Assembly (NCBI GenBank): GCA_023386345.1
Contig: JAEWJT010000009.1
Coordinates: 124,001 to 188,000 of the forward strand
Direction: 5' to 3'
Source of the DNA: Bacillota bacterium
GTDB lineage: Bacteria > Bacillota > Clostridia > Tissierellales > Sedimentibacteraceae
DNA length: 64,000 nt
Part shown: piece by piece, positions 36,081 through 45,605 of the stretch
How the letters are laid out: every line of letters starts with the position of its first letter
How positions within the stretch are numbered: position 1 is the stretch's first letter
The notes under the pieces: model-generated
The model's database searches: none
Seen by the model: only the letters and a program-made list of their open reading frames with translations
Told to the model about the DNA's origin: nothing
Position numbers and translations under genes: made by a program

Positions 36081-39000
36081 ATGATAAATAAAAATATAAA
36101 GGCGACTAAAATTAAAATTCTACCTTTGTTACTTGCTATAATGCTTTTCTTAAGCTTTACTGGCAATATGAAGGTGGCACATGCAGTTACACCAAATTTT
36201 GAAATTAAATTGGATGAAAGTAGTACAAATTTAGACATAATTGATTATTCAGATAAAGACCGTATAAAAGACCATAGGGATTCATTCTTGATTATTATAC
36301 CAGAAGAAACTGTAAGTATTCAGGTGAAGTTTCCAGTTAATGTAGACGCATTTAATATTGACAATGGTGATTTTTATAATTTTGTTGCAAATACATGGCA
36401 TACAATAAACTTAAATGATTATGATTTTCCAGATTGGCTTTATGATGATTACAAATCATTAGATAACACACTTACTCATTATGTGCTTGATGTATTGGGT
36501 GATTTAAGAGAGTATAATATTATACTTCAAATAGGTGACGGTGAAAGTAATGTTGTTGATAAAACAGCATTGCAGGCAGCAATCAACACAAATATCGATG
36601 GATATTATTACGATGAGAATGACCGTTGGAATGGAAACGAATATATTGGTAAAGGAAAAAGTTTTTACGGTTCTTATCTTACAGCTTACAATCGAGCTGT
36701 TGAGGTAAATAGTAATCCAGATAGTACACAAGGGCATATTGATGAAGCAACCTCAAATCTTAATAATGCTATATCAAAGCTTATATCAACATATAACGTA
36801 AATGCCACCTTGTTATACGAAAAAATACAAGAAGCTAAAAATCTTCCTGAAAATCAATATACTAAACCAACTTGGAAAAGCTTTCAGAGTTTTTTACCTC
36901 AAGCAATTGATATGCGAAATTCTCTTTATATTGCCGACACCACAAGCCCTACAGCTATAAATGTAGCGTCTTATCAAATAAATGTAGATAGTACAACAAT
37001 TGAGCTAAGTAAAAGAATTTCAGAGCTTAAATTTGTTGCAGGGGAAGAATTAGTAGAAAAGGCTCTGTGTGAATACAATCATATAAAGGATATTGCCAGA
37101 TATTATGATCCTGCCAAGATGGAAGAATCAGATTATACAGCTGAAAGTTGGACTAATTTTATATCTGCCAGAACAGCTGCATTTAATTGGATAAATTCTC
37201 ATACTGCACCTGCAGAAGGAGATCCATCTGCAGATCTTTATGAGCTAATAAATAACGTATATCCAAACTTTGTTTACAATTGTCATTTTGGATTAAAGAA
37301 TAGCTTAGATTCGGTAACTATTTCGCTAAAGGTAATTGATAGCTTAAATATCAGAGCTGGTGAAGATATTGAAGGTCTAAGCGGATATTATAATCCTTCA
37401 GTTAAATTGAATGATGGGAAACATACAGTCAAGGACGCTTTGAAGATAGCCTCTCAAGAGACGGGAAAACAGCTTGTATATAATACAAATTATGCAAAGT
37501 TAAAGAGCACAAATGCCACAGCTGTATATATAAATGGAGTATTTTATAAATTATTAGAAGTTGAAGGCAGTGAATTTTTAACTAATATAAACACTGGTAT
37601 GCGTATAGGTTCGGATAAATTTTATCCAGAAAATTTTGTGCTTCGAGATGGAGATGAGGTAGTATTTGCATATTTGCAGCAACCAACATTCCTTGTATCA
37701 TCAGGAGCTGGGTATCAACCTTATCAGCTAAAAGACATAATTGATTATGTAAAATCTTCAAGGATAAAACAAGATGGAAAGCTTGTTTCTGAGATTACAG
37801 TTGTTGAGGGAGAAAGCTTCAATCTAACTGCTGAAGCTACTAAGGCATATTCTCAGAACTTTGGAGCATATTTCCCATACTCAGGTGCAACCTTATTTGA
37901 AAGTGGTAGATCGTCAACAGATTCAAGCTTTATTCCTGCAACACATAAAACAGATGTTACTACAGATTTATCGGGAAATTTTAGCTACACTCTCTATGGA
38001 GAGGGATACTATACCCTTACTCTACATGATTTAAGGGAAAATAATTATGAAGATAAGACTTTATATGGGCTTACCGCTGGAGACACAATAAAAGTACATG
38101 TCCTTAAGTCAAACAATCCTAAAGCTGTAAAAGATAATTTGATAGTAGAGCTTAAGGGTGTATATAATGCTTATGACGAAAGCTATTTTACATCTTCGGA
38201 CTGGAAGATAATAGCTGATGTTTATAATGCTTCTGTTGTATCAATAAACTCATTAGCAGATTTGTATGATGCAAGACAAGCACAGCTAAGCGCTATAAGA
38301 AGCATAAAGAATATACAGGCAAAAACTACTGAAGATAATAATAAAAAACTAACTGAATTTAAAGCTATTTTGACAAGATTGTCGGATAATGCTTCGCTTA
38401 TTGATAAAAGTGTTGAATTTTTAGCAACTGATCTTGTCAATAGATATGAGGAGCTTAGTACATATCAAAAAAGCAGACTTACAGGAATAGAAGAAAATAA
38501 ATATAATTCAATAAAAAAAGCTTTAGAGAATGGATTGCCTGAAGCTAAGGAATATACTATAAGCTTAAGCTTTAAAGCAGATAAGGCTGAGGCAGAAGCA
38601 GCGCTAAAGGATATGATGGGATATGTTCTAAAAAATGGAACAGAGGTGTCAACATTAAATTTAGCCTATGTTAGTCAACGAGATATAAAAGGTAATAATA
38701 TATTAACCAATAATCATATGCTATTTAGTGTGGATGAAAGTGGTAATATAAAAATATTCGATGCAAAAGCATATCCAGACAATATTATTTATTTATCTCC
38801 AACAATTCAAAAATACGCTTCTCTGTTCAGTGAGGTAGCTGGTAATGGATGGGAGATGCTAAATGATGGACCGCTGTATCAAAACAACATAGCAGTTAAA
38901 GGAAGAACTATACTCATAGGAGGTATTCCTTACGAATTAAAAAGCATTACTGCAGATGGTGTTACTCAGATGAGTAATTTCCAGCATAATGTTACTGTTC

Positions 39001-41741
39001 CTGATTGGAAAAGTAAGGAAGGCTTATCTTATGAAGTAGCTAGCTTTACGAATGCGGGAAGATACTTTATCATGCCATATAAAGACATCACAATAACTGT
39101 AACATGGGGTCCTGTTGGAGATAATCCAAATCCTGGTGAAGGCATAATTCTTGCATCTGAAAAGTCAAAGGCAAGCATTGAAGTAAACAACGCATTTTTA
39201 AAATATAAAAGCTATGAATATACTATAGAAAATTGGACTATTCTTATCGGAGTAAGAGATAAAGGACTTGAAGAAATAGCTAAGGCAAAAAATATATTAG
39301 AAGTACAAACTGCAAAACAAACTGCTATAACTGCTATGTCTGCTATCCTTAAAAAAACTATAGATGGAAGTATACCTAATTTTGGAAAGACAATAGGAAC
39401 GGTTGATGTTTATGTAGAAAACACTACATTTCCTGGGGGCTCATTTACAGGAAGATTTATAACAAAAATTGCCTATGAGTTCGGAGACGAGGATACTATG
39501 ATGACTATAATCCTAAGAGCACTCAAGGAGGGAGGATTTGGGTGGATAGGAACTGGTGGATCAAAAGGAAATATAGATGATTATACAATCGAGTATTTGG
39601 CAAGTATAAATAAGGGTAATGCGAAACTTGGAGAATTTGATGGCGAGCCTGGGTCTGGATGGATGGGTACTCTTAATGATTTCTTTGTAAATGAGGGCTT
39701 TCAACATTTTCAACCTACTGACGGTGATGAAATAAGAGTCATGTATACACAAAATCTCGGAGCAGATTTAGGTGGAACATGGGGTAATTCAGATACTTCA
39801 CTTAAAGATTTGCAACTAAGCTCAGGTAGCCTTTATCCATCATTTAGTTCAGAAATCTATAATTATACCTTGGTGATGCCTACATCGTCAAAAAATGTTA
39901 AAGTTGCACCTACTGCAGCTAATAAAAATTATCTAGTAAAAACATTTTTGAATGACAAAGTAACAGATAGACGTGAAGGAGCATCGTTCTACAAGAGAAC
40001 TCAATATATACCTGTAAAATCTGGTGACTATATAAATATAGGTGTCGGAGAATACGCATGGCCATCAATGAACAATCAAGAAACAGAGGCAAGACATTAT
40101 ACAGGATCATGGTATAAATTAAATATCATTACAGCAGACAACGGAGCTTCTCATGTGATATCTTTGATAAATGAATTGCCTTTAATAAGCAATATAAATA
40201 TTTCTCATAAAGATAATATTAAGATTATTAGGTCAATCTTTAATATCTTAACAGCATCTGAAAAATCAAAAGTAACTAATATACAGAAGCTTGAAGATGC
40301 TGAAAAGAAAATTATATTCTTTGAGCAAATCGAGGCTGTAAAAGAATTGTTGAGAAAAATACCAACTGCATCAAGAATAACATTGAGCGATAAAACCATA
40401 GTTATGGCGGCAGATACTGCATATAAGCTACTTACAGATGAGCAAAAGCTATATATTACTGTGGGAGATGTTAAGAATTACAATGATGCTATAGATGTCT
40501 TGACTAAACTGGGAGCATTTAATTCTGGAAGTGGACCGTCTAAGATAACAGGAAGTGGTGCAGCACCATCAACAGGTGGAACTATAGAAGTGCAAGTACC
40601 GACAAAGGTTGTCAACAATGAAGCAATTTCAAAGGTAAGTGAAGAACAGATAAAAGATGCTATCGAAAAAGCTAAAAAGGCTAAGGATGTGAGTAGTATC
40701 ACTATCAAGGCTGAGGCAAATGAGACTGTAACTAAATCAACCGTTACTATGCCAAAAAACTCATTGACTAATATCTCTATAGAGAGCATGGACTTAAATA
40801 TTGAGACAGTATTAGGTATAATATCCTTACCAGAAAAAGCTTTAAGTGAAATATCAAAACAGTCACAAGGTAGCAGTGTAGAAATAGTGATTGAAAATGT
40901 AGCTTCTAATAAGCTAAATGATGAACAAAAATCTATCACAGAAAGCAGCGTAGTTTATGATATAAGCATAATAAGTGAAGGCAAGAAAATTTCTTCTTTC
41001 GGAGGACAAAAAATAACAATTTCATTGCCATATGAGCTTAAAGATGGCCAATCTAAAGAAAAAGTTAGTGTATGGTACATGAATGACAAGGGAGAGCTTG
41101 AAAAAATAAGCTGCACGTACGACGAAAAAACAGGTCTTGCAAGCTTTATTACAGAACATCTTTCATACTATGTAGTAGGCTATGATAATAGCATAAACTT
41201 CATTGATGTCAAAGAAAGTGATTGGTTCTATAAGCATGTGGCGTATGTTACAAGTAGGGGTTTGTTCTCAGGAACATCAGAGGATACTTTCAGTCCAAAT
41301 ACGCCTATGACTAGAGCAATGCTTGTTACAGTTCTTCATAGATTGGAAGGAAAACCTGTGGTTGCTAAGGCAACAAGCTTTGTAGACTTAAGAGATGGAG
41401 AGTTTTATATAGATGCTGTAAATTGGTCATTAGAAAAAGAAATAGTAGATGGAGTGACCAAGACAGAATTTAAACCAAAAAATAATATAACAAGGGAACA
41501 GCTAGCACTTATGCTATACAGATATGCTTCTTCAAAGAATATGGTATCAGATGTAACTGGAAGCATAGAAGCTTTTGCAGACAAGGATAAAGTAAATGAT
41601 TGGGCAAAAGATGCTATAAAATGGGCAGTTGGAAAGGGAATAATTACAGGTAAACTAGATAATAAGCTTGATCCAACAGGAAGTGCTACAAGAGCGGAAG
41701 TAGCAGCAATGCTGCAAAGATATATTGAAAATATAAAATAG
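36081..41741 (+). CDS. Giant S-layer-anchored protein with two DUF4430-type domains
   Basis: 1886 residues from the ATG at 36081 (AAAGGAAG upstream). Signal peptide about 1-36 (LLLAIMLFLSF, then VAHA). FIVAR-like helical repeats (about 155-240, further ones near 690-770 and 1030-1100). A first DUF4430-type domain (about 410-540; YINGVFYKLLEVEGSEF, RDGDEVVFAYLQQPTF) and a clearer one (about 1107-1232; GEPGSGWMGTLNDFFVNEGF, GDEIRVMYTQNLGADLGG). A cadherin-like beta-sandwich follows (about 1240-1350), then a Thr/Ser linker, and three C-terminal SLH repeats (about 1707-1886) anchor the protein to the wall. Probably in the operon of riboswitch 2. I infer that it scaffolds or binds corrinoid at the surface. 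Confidence 0.85.
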   Translation: MINKNIKATKIKILPLLLAIMLFLSFTGNMKVAHAVTPNFEIKLDESSTNLDIIDYSDKDRIKDHRDSFLIIIPEETVSIQVKFPVNVDAFNIDNGDFYNFVANTWHTINLNDYDFPDWLYDDYKSLDNTLTHYVLDVLGDLREYNIILQIGDGESNVVDKTALQAAINTNIDGYYYDENDRWNGNEYIGKGKSFYGSYLTAYNRAVEVNSNPDSTQGHIDEATSNLNNAISKLISTYNVNATLLYEKIQEAKNLPENQYTKPTWKSFQSFLPQAIDMRNSLYIADTTSPTAINVASYQINVDSTTIELSKRISELKFVAGEELVEKALCEYNHIKDIARYYDPAKMEESDYTAESWTNFISARTAAFNWINSHTAPAEGDPSADLYELINNVYPNFVYNCHFGLKNSLDSVTISLKVIDSLNIRAGEDIEGLSGYYNPSVKLNDGKHTVKDALKIASQETGKQLVYNTNYAKLKSTNATAVYINGVFYKLLEVEGSEFLTNINTGMRIGSDKFYPENFVLRDGDEVVFAYLQQPTFLVSSGAGYQPYQLKDIIDYVKSSRIKQDGKLVSEITVVEGESFNLTAEATKAYSQNFGAYFPYSGATLFESGRSSTDSSFIPATHKTDVTTDLSGNFSYTLYGEGYYTLTLHDLRENNYEDKTLYGLTAGDTIKVHVLKSNNPKAVKDNLIVELKGVYNAYDESYFTSSDWKIIADVYNASVVSINSLADLYDARQAQLSAIRSIKNIQAKTTEDNNKKLTEFKAILTRLSDNASLIDKSVEFLATDLVNRYEELSTYQKSRLTGIEENKYNSIKKALENGLPEAKEYTISLSFKADKAEAEAALKDMMGYVLKNGTEVSTLNLAYVSQRDIKGNNILTNNHMLFSVDESGNIKIFDAKAYPDNIIYLSPTIQKYASLFSEVAGNGWEMLNDGPLYQNNIAVKGRTILIGGIPYELKSITADGVTQMSNFQHNVTVPDWKSKEGLSYEVASFTNAGRYFIMPYKDITITVTWGPVGDNPNPGEGIILASEKSKASIEVNNAFLKYKSYEYTIENWTILIGVRDKGLEEIAKAKNILEVQTAKQTAITAMSAILKKTIDGSIPNFGKTIGTVDVYVENTTFPGGSFTGRFITKIAYEFGDEDTMMTIILRALKEGGFGWIGTGGSKGNIDDYTIEYLASINKGNAKLGEFDGEPGSGWMGTLNDFFVNEGFQHFQPTDGDEIRVMYTQNLGADLGGTWGNSDTSLKDLQLSSGSLYPSFSSEIYNYTLVMPTSSKNVKVAPTAANKNYLVKTFLNDKVTDRREGASFYKRTQYIPVKSGDYINIGVGEYAWPSMNNQETEARHYTGSWYKLNIITADNGASHVISLINELPLISNINISHKDNIKIIRSIFNILTASEKSKVTNIQKLEDAEKKIIFFEQIEAVKELLRKIPTASRITLSDKTIVMAADTAYKLLTDEQKLYITVGDVKNYNDAIDVLTKLGAFNSGSGPSKITGSGAAPSTGGTIEVQVPTKVVNNEAISKVSEEQIKDAIEKAKKAKDVSSITIKAEANETVTKSTVTMPKNSLTNISIESMDLNIETVLGIISLPEKALSEISKQSQGSSVEIVIENVASNKLNDEQKSITESSVVYDISIISEGKKISSFGGQKITISLPYELKDGQSKEKVSVWYMNDKGELEKISCTYDEKTGLASFITEHLSYYVVGYDNSINFIDVKESDWFYKHVAYVTSRGLFSGTSEDTFSPNTPMTRAMLVTVLHRLEGKPVVAKATSFVDLRDGEFYIDAVNWSLEKEIVDGVTKTEFKPKNNITREQLALMLYRYASSKNMVSDVTGSIEAFADKDKVNDWAKDAIKWAVGKGIITGKLDNKLDPTGSATRAEVAAMLQRYIENIK

Positions 41742-41745
41742 CATA

Positions 41746-41778
41746 AAAGACTGGGCAAGATAAACTTGTCCAGTCTTT
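41746..41778 (+). terminator. Terminator after the 1886-aa gene
   Basis: A 14-bp stem (AAAGACTGGGCAAG with CTTGTCCAGTCTTT, one G-U) with a 5-base loop. The tail is ATCCC rather than a T-run, but the position after the stop codon supports termination. Confidence 0.65.
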
Positions 41779-41911
41779 ATCCCTATTTAATATAATTATA
41801 ATATTTATGGATATTTATGAAATATTTACAATAACATATTATTTTTAATTAAGAATTTGTGAAGATTATACTGTGCTTTGAAAATTTTCATAAGCATTCA
41901 TAAATTTGAGA

Positions 41912-41940
41912 TTTACATTAAATTTTTAAAGATATGATAT
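41912..41940 (+). promoter_or_regulatory. Weak candidate promoter for the toroid-ECF operon
   Basis: TTTACA at 41912-41917 and TGATAT at 41935-41940, spacing 17. No riboswitch motif is visible in this 240-base gap, so the operon from 41984 may be read from here or by read-through. Confidence 0.35.
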
Positions 41941-41983
41941 AGTTAGTTTAGACAAAATTTATTTTAAAAGGAGCGATAATTAA

Positions 41984-43666
41984 ATGAAACTTATTAATAA
42001 AATGTTGTGTATATTTATCATTTGTATGATGTTTTTCGGCATTATGATTACTCCTGTTTTTGGAGTAGTGAGTGACACAACTCTTGAAACAGCTATAAAA
42101 GATACAGCTTCTTATATGTATAAGACGGTTTCAAACCCTCAGGTTGGCTCTATAGGAGGAGAATGGGCTGTTTTAGGTCTTGCACGTTCTGGATATGATG
42201 TTCCAGAAGAATATTATGAAAAGTATTATGCTACGGTAGAAAAATATGTTAAATCACTTAAAGGAAATTTGCATGATAAGAAGTATACAGAATATTCAAG
42301 GCTTATTGTTGCTTTGTCTTCTATAGGCAAGGATGCAAGAGATGTGGGAGGATATAATCTTACTACTGCTCTTGGAGATTATGATAAAACTATTTGGCAG
42401 GGGCTAAATGGTCCTATATGGGCTCTTATTGCTCTTGATTCTGGAAATTATCCTATGCCTCAAAATTCTGATGCTAAAACTCAAGCTACAAGAGAAATGT
42501 ATATACAAAGAATACTTGATTGTCAACTACCTGATGGGGGATGGTCATTATTTGGAGGAACACAGTATGCTACCGTGGGTGATGGTGTCTCTGATCCAGA
42601 TATAACGGGCATGGCGTTACAGGCCTTGGCTAAATATCAAGATAAGCCTGAGGTCAAAAAAGTTACAGAAGAAGCATTAGCTTGTATGTCTAAAAAACAA
42701 AATAATAAGGGTGGATTTTCAAGCTGGGGAACTCCTAATTCAGAAAGCTGTGTTCAAATGATTGTAGCACTTTGCGAATTAGGTATACCATTAGAGGATG
42801 AGAGATTTATAAAAGAGGGCAATAGTATATTAGATAACCTTATGAGCTTTTATATAAAGGGCAAGGGCTTTTTACATACCGCAAGTGGAAGTGGTTCTAA
42901 CCAAATGGCTTCTGAACAAGGCTTTTATGGTCTTGTCGCCGCTTCAAGGTCACGTCTTGACAAAAACAGTTTGTACCGCATGAGTGATTCTTTGAAGATT
43001 ACAGGAGTTGCTGAGGCTATAGAGGCAGGCAGTGGTTTGCCTAACAAAAATAAAGACGTTGTTTATAGACCTATTACCTTGGCTGGACGTACCTTTGACG
43101 ATATAACAGGTGTTCATGCTCATAAAAATCAACCAGCTATTGAAGCATTGGCATCAAGAGAGATTATTAATGGTAAGACACAAAATTTATTTGAGCCAGA
43201 AGAAACAATGACTCGTGCGGAGTTTGCAGCTATAATTGTGAGAGGCTTAGGACTTAAACCTGCCGCGAATAATAAATTCAAGGATGTTCCATCTTCTGAA
43301 TGGTATGCAGCTTATGTAGGAACTGCAAATAGCTATGGTATAGTTCAAGGAACTTCTGAAACTGCTGATGCTATATTTAATCCAAATGGTAAAATTACAA
43401 GACAGGAAGCAGCCATTATGGTCGCAAGAGCAGCAAAGCTTTGCGGTATGGATACTGTGCTTGATAGCGGTTTAATACGAGATACACTAGCTCAATTTGG
43501 TGATTATGTAAAAAGTGCTCCATGGTCTCGTGAGGCTTTAGCGTTTTGCTATAAGGAAAACATACTAGATCAATCAGATTTGGACATCAGAGCTAATGAT
43601 AATATTTTGAGGTCTGAAATTGCACAAATGTTATTCAATATGCTTGGTTTAGCAAATCTTTTATAG
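41984..43666 (+). CDS. S-layer-anchored alpha/alpha-toroid protein (intrinsic-factor alpha-domain-like)
   Basis: 560 residues: signal peptide about 1-27 (MMFFGIMITPVFG), prenyltransferase/squalene-oxidase-type toroid repeats (about 28-330; WAVLGLARSGYDVPEEYY, LDCQLPDGGWSLFGG, DPDITGMALQALAKYQDKP, QNNKGGFSSWGTPNSESCVQ), then three SLH repeats (about 373-556; FDDITGVHAHKNQPAIEALA and following). The toroid is the fold of the N-terminal domain of intrinsic factor and transcobalamin. The next gene encodes a DUF4430 protein, the counterpart of the C-terminal domain. No enzymatic Asp-rich cyclase motif is seen, so a binding role is more likely than terpene chemistry. AAAGGAGC start signal. Confidence 0.87.
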   Translation: MKLINKMLCIFIICMMFFGIMITPVFGVVSDTTLETAIKDTASYMYKTVSNPQVGSIGGEWAVLGLARSGYDVPEEYYEKYYATVEKYVKSLKGNLHDKKYTEYSRLIVALSSIGKDARDVGGYNLTTALGDYDKTIWQGLNGPIWALIALDSGNYPMPQNSDAKTQATREMYIQRILDCQLPDGGWSLFGGTQYATVGDGVSDPDITGMALQALAKYQDKPEVKKVTEEALACMSKKQNNKGGFSSWGTPNSESCVQMIVALCELGIPLEDERFIKEGNSILDNLMSFYIKGKGFLHTASGSGSNQMASEQGFYGLVAASRSRLDKNSLYRMSDSLKITGVAEAIEAGSGLPNKNKDVVYRPITLAGRTFDDITGVHAHKNQPAIEALASREIINGKTQNLFEPEETMTRAEFAAIIVRGLGLKPAANNKFKDVPSSEWYAAYVGTANSYGIVQGTSETADAIFNPNGKITRQEAAIMVARAAKLCGMDTVLDSGLIRDTLAQFGDYVKSAPWSREALAFCYKENILDQSDLDIRANDNILRSEIAQMLFNMLGLANLL

Positions 43667-43683
43667 TTTTGGCGGTGAACACA

Positions 43684-44712
43684 ATGAAAATAACAAAAAA
43701 TAAGATTATTGCTCTTGCATTAATTATAATAATTCTTGCAGTTGCGTTTTGGTATGGTGGAGGAGCTCCAGGGCTTCAAGGATGGAATGTGAGTCAAACT
43801 CCAAAGGATATAATCTCATCTGATGATAACGCTATTGAAAATACAGAAAATACAGAAAATTTAAATAATAATGATAAAAAAAGTGAAGCAGAATTAAAAC
43901 AAGACTCTGAATTATCAACTAATTCTAGTAGTTTAGATAATAACAAAAAAAATGATGAAAATTCTGAAAATAAAGTAAACAATGAAAATAATAAAAATGA
44001 TAAAAGCAATAAAGACGCTGGAAATTCTGATAAGAAGAATGATAGTGCAATAGCTAAAGAAGAAAAGTCTAAGACTGATACTCAAACAGGACTATCAGCC
44101 TCTGAAAAAGTAGAGCTTGCTAAGAAATTGGCAGGAGGAAATTCGTCTGCTGGTGTCGAAGAAGGCTCTAAGAGCTATTCTGAATCGCAAGGAATGATTA
44201 TTGATTCGACAACAGGCAAGGATAAGTATCTTACAGACCCAGTACCAGAGGGAAAGCCTATACCAGTTGAGCCGCAAAATGCAGCTATAACTGATGTTGA
44301 GCGTACATGTACCCTATCTGTTAGGTGTGATACTATATTAGACAATATGGATTGGCTTGACAAGGAAAAAGTGGAGCTTGTTCCCGAAGACGGTGTAATA
44401 TTTGCAACAAAAACAGTTACTTTTTACGAGGGAGAGAGTGTGTTTAATGTTTTGCAAAGAGAGATGAAAAAGGCAAAAATACATATGGAATTTGCTAATA
44501 CACCTATGTACAATTCCGTTTATATCGAAGGCATAAATAATCTCTATGAGTTTGATTGCGGCGAGCTTTCAGGTTGGATGTACAAGGTTAATAATTGGTT
44601 TCCGAATTATGGCTGTTCACGCTATCAGCTTAAAGAGGGCGATGTTATAGAATGGGTGTATACCTGCAATCTAGGTGTTGATGTGGGTGGATTTTATTCT
44701 GTAGGAGACTAA
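43684..44712 (+). CDS. Membrane-anchored DUF4430 protein
   Basis: 342 residues from the ATG at 43684 (GGCGGTGA upstream; a TTG further up is less likely). A single N-terminal transmembrane segment (KIIALALIIIILAVAFWYGG), a low-complexity Asn/Lys/Glu/Ser linker (about 35-160), and a C-terminal DUF4430 domain (about 203-336; YEFDCGELSGWMYKVNNWFP, YQLKEGDVIEWVYTCNLGVD). The domain would sit outside the membrane on a flexible tether, close to the ECF transporter encoded immediately downstream (2-base gap to the T subunit). I infer that it delivers substrate to the transporter, much as a binding protein would. Confidence 0.85.
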   Translation: MKITKNKIIALALIIIILAVAFWYGGGAPGLQGWNVSQTPKDIISSDDNAIENTENTENLNNNDKKSEAELKQDSELSTNSSSLDNNKKNDENSENKVNNENNKNDKSNKDAGNSDKKNDSAIAKEEKSKTDTQTGLSASEKVELAKKLAGGNSSAGVEEGSKSYSESQGMIIDSTTGKDKYLTDPVPEGKPIPVEPQNAAITDVERTCTLSVRCDTILDNMDWLDKEKVELVPEDGVIFATKTVTFYEGESVFNVLQREMKKAKIHMEFANTPMYNSVYIEGINNLYEFDCGELSGWMYKVNNWFPNYGCSRYQLKEGDVIEWVYTCNLGVDVGGFYSVGD

Positions 44713-44714
44713 TT

Positions 44715-45605
44715 ATGAAAGACGCATTTTCTAATTATCATCCTCTTGTAAATTTTCTATATTTTGGACTAATATTTGCATTTTCAATGGTTTTCATGCA
44801 CCCTATATGTCTTGCTATTTCTATTGTATGTGCATTTATATATTTAACAATTTTAAAAGGTAAAAAGGCAGTAAAATTTAATTTAATTTTCATTTTACCA
44901 ACCATGCTGATTACAGCGCTTATAAATCCAGCATTTAACCACGAGGGAGCGACTATAATCACGTATTTAAATACTGGAAATCCGTTGACACTTGAATCTA
45001 TTGCATATGGCATAGCCGCATCCTGTATGTTAGCAACAGTTGTTTGCTGGTTTTCATGCTTTAATGAAGTTATAAATTCTGATAAATTTGTATATTTATT
45101 TGGAAGAATTATACCTTCAATGTCCCTTGTCTTGTCTATGTCTCTTAGATTTGTACCTAAATTCAAAGCACAGATTAAGGTAGTATCAAATGCTCAAAGG
45201 TGTATAGGTAAAGATGTTTCAAACGGAGGAATTTTGCAAAGAGCTCGTCATGGAATTACTATTTTATCTATAATGATTACATGGGCATTGGAAAACGCCA
45301 TAGAAACATCTGACAGTATGAGAAGCAGGGGCTATGGACTTCCGAGCAGAACAGCATTTTCTATATACAAATTTGAAAAAAGAGATAAAACAGCATTGGC
45401 TGCAATTGTATTATTAGGCTCTTATCTGCTTTTGGGCAGTATTTTAGGAGCTTTTAAATGGAGATATTTTCCTACGATGAAAGGAGTAAATCTTAACTTA
45501 TTTACTATAAGCTTGTTTATTTCGTATGCAGTACTTTGTCTAGTGCCGGTAATCATAACTATTAAGGAGGAAAAGCAGTGGAAAGCTACACAATTAAAAA
45601 TTTGA
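44715..45605 (+). CDS. ECF transporter transmembrane (T) component
   Basis: EcfT/CbiQ-type integral membrane protein (296 aa), with hydrophobic helices in the N-terminal half and the coupling helices in the middle. The conserved basic motif is present as SMRSRGYGLPSRT (about residue 208), near the site where T subunits contact the ATPases. It overlaps the downstream ATPase-S fusion by 28 bases, so the transporter subunits are translationally linked. AGGAG start signal inside the end of the preceding gene. Confidence 0.88.
   Translation: MKDAFSNYHPLVNFLYFGLIFAFSMVFMHPICLAISIVCAFIYLTILKGKKAVKFNLIFILPTMLITALINPAFNHEGATIITYLNTGNPLTLESIAYGIAASCMLATVVCWFSCFNEVINSDKFVYLFGRIIPSMSLVLSMSLRFVPKFKAQIKVVSNAQRCIGKDVSNGGILQRARHGITILSIMITWALENAIETSDSMRSRGYGLPSRTAFSIYKFEKRDKTALAAIVLLGSYLLLGSILGAFKWRYFPTMKGVNLNLFTISLFISYAVLCLVPVIITIKEEKQWKATQLKI

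Noticed and set aside
40478..40939. 153-codon antisense frame inside the 1886-aa gene
   Set aside because: It is a shadow of the repetitive Ser/Thr/Lys-rich coding strand, with no RBS and no domain.
41984..43666. Possible squalene/hopene cyclase enzyme
   Set aside because: Only the toroid repeats are present. There is a signal peptide and SLH anchor and no Asp-rich catalytic motif, so I read it as a binding protein.
43881..44050. Low-complexity Asn/Lys/Glu stretch as a possible insertion or repeat expansion
   Set aside because: It is in frame and fits a flexible linker between the membrane anchor and the DUF4430 domain.
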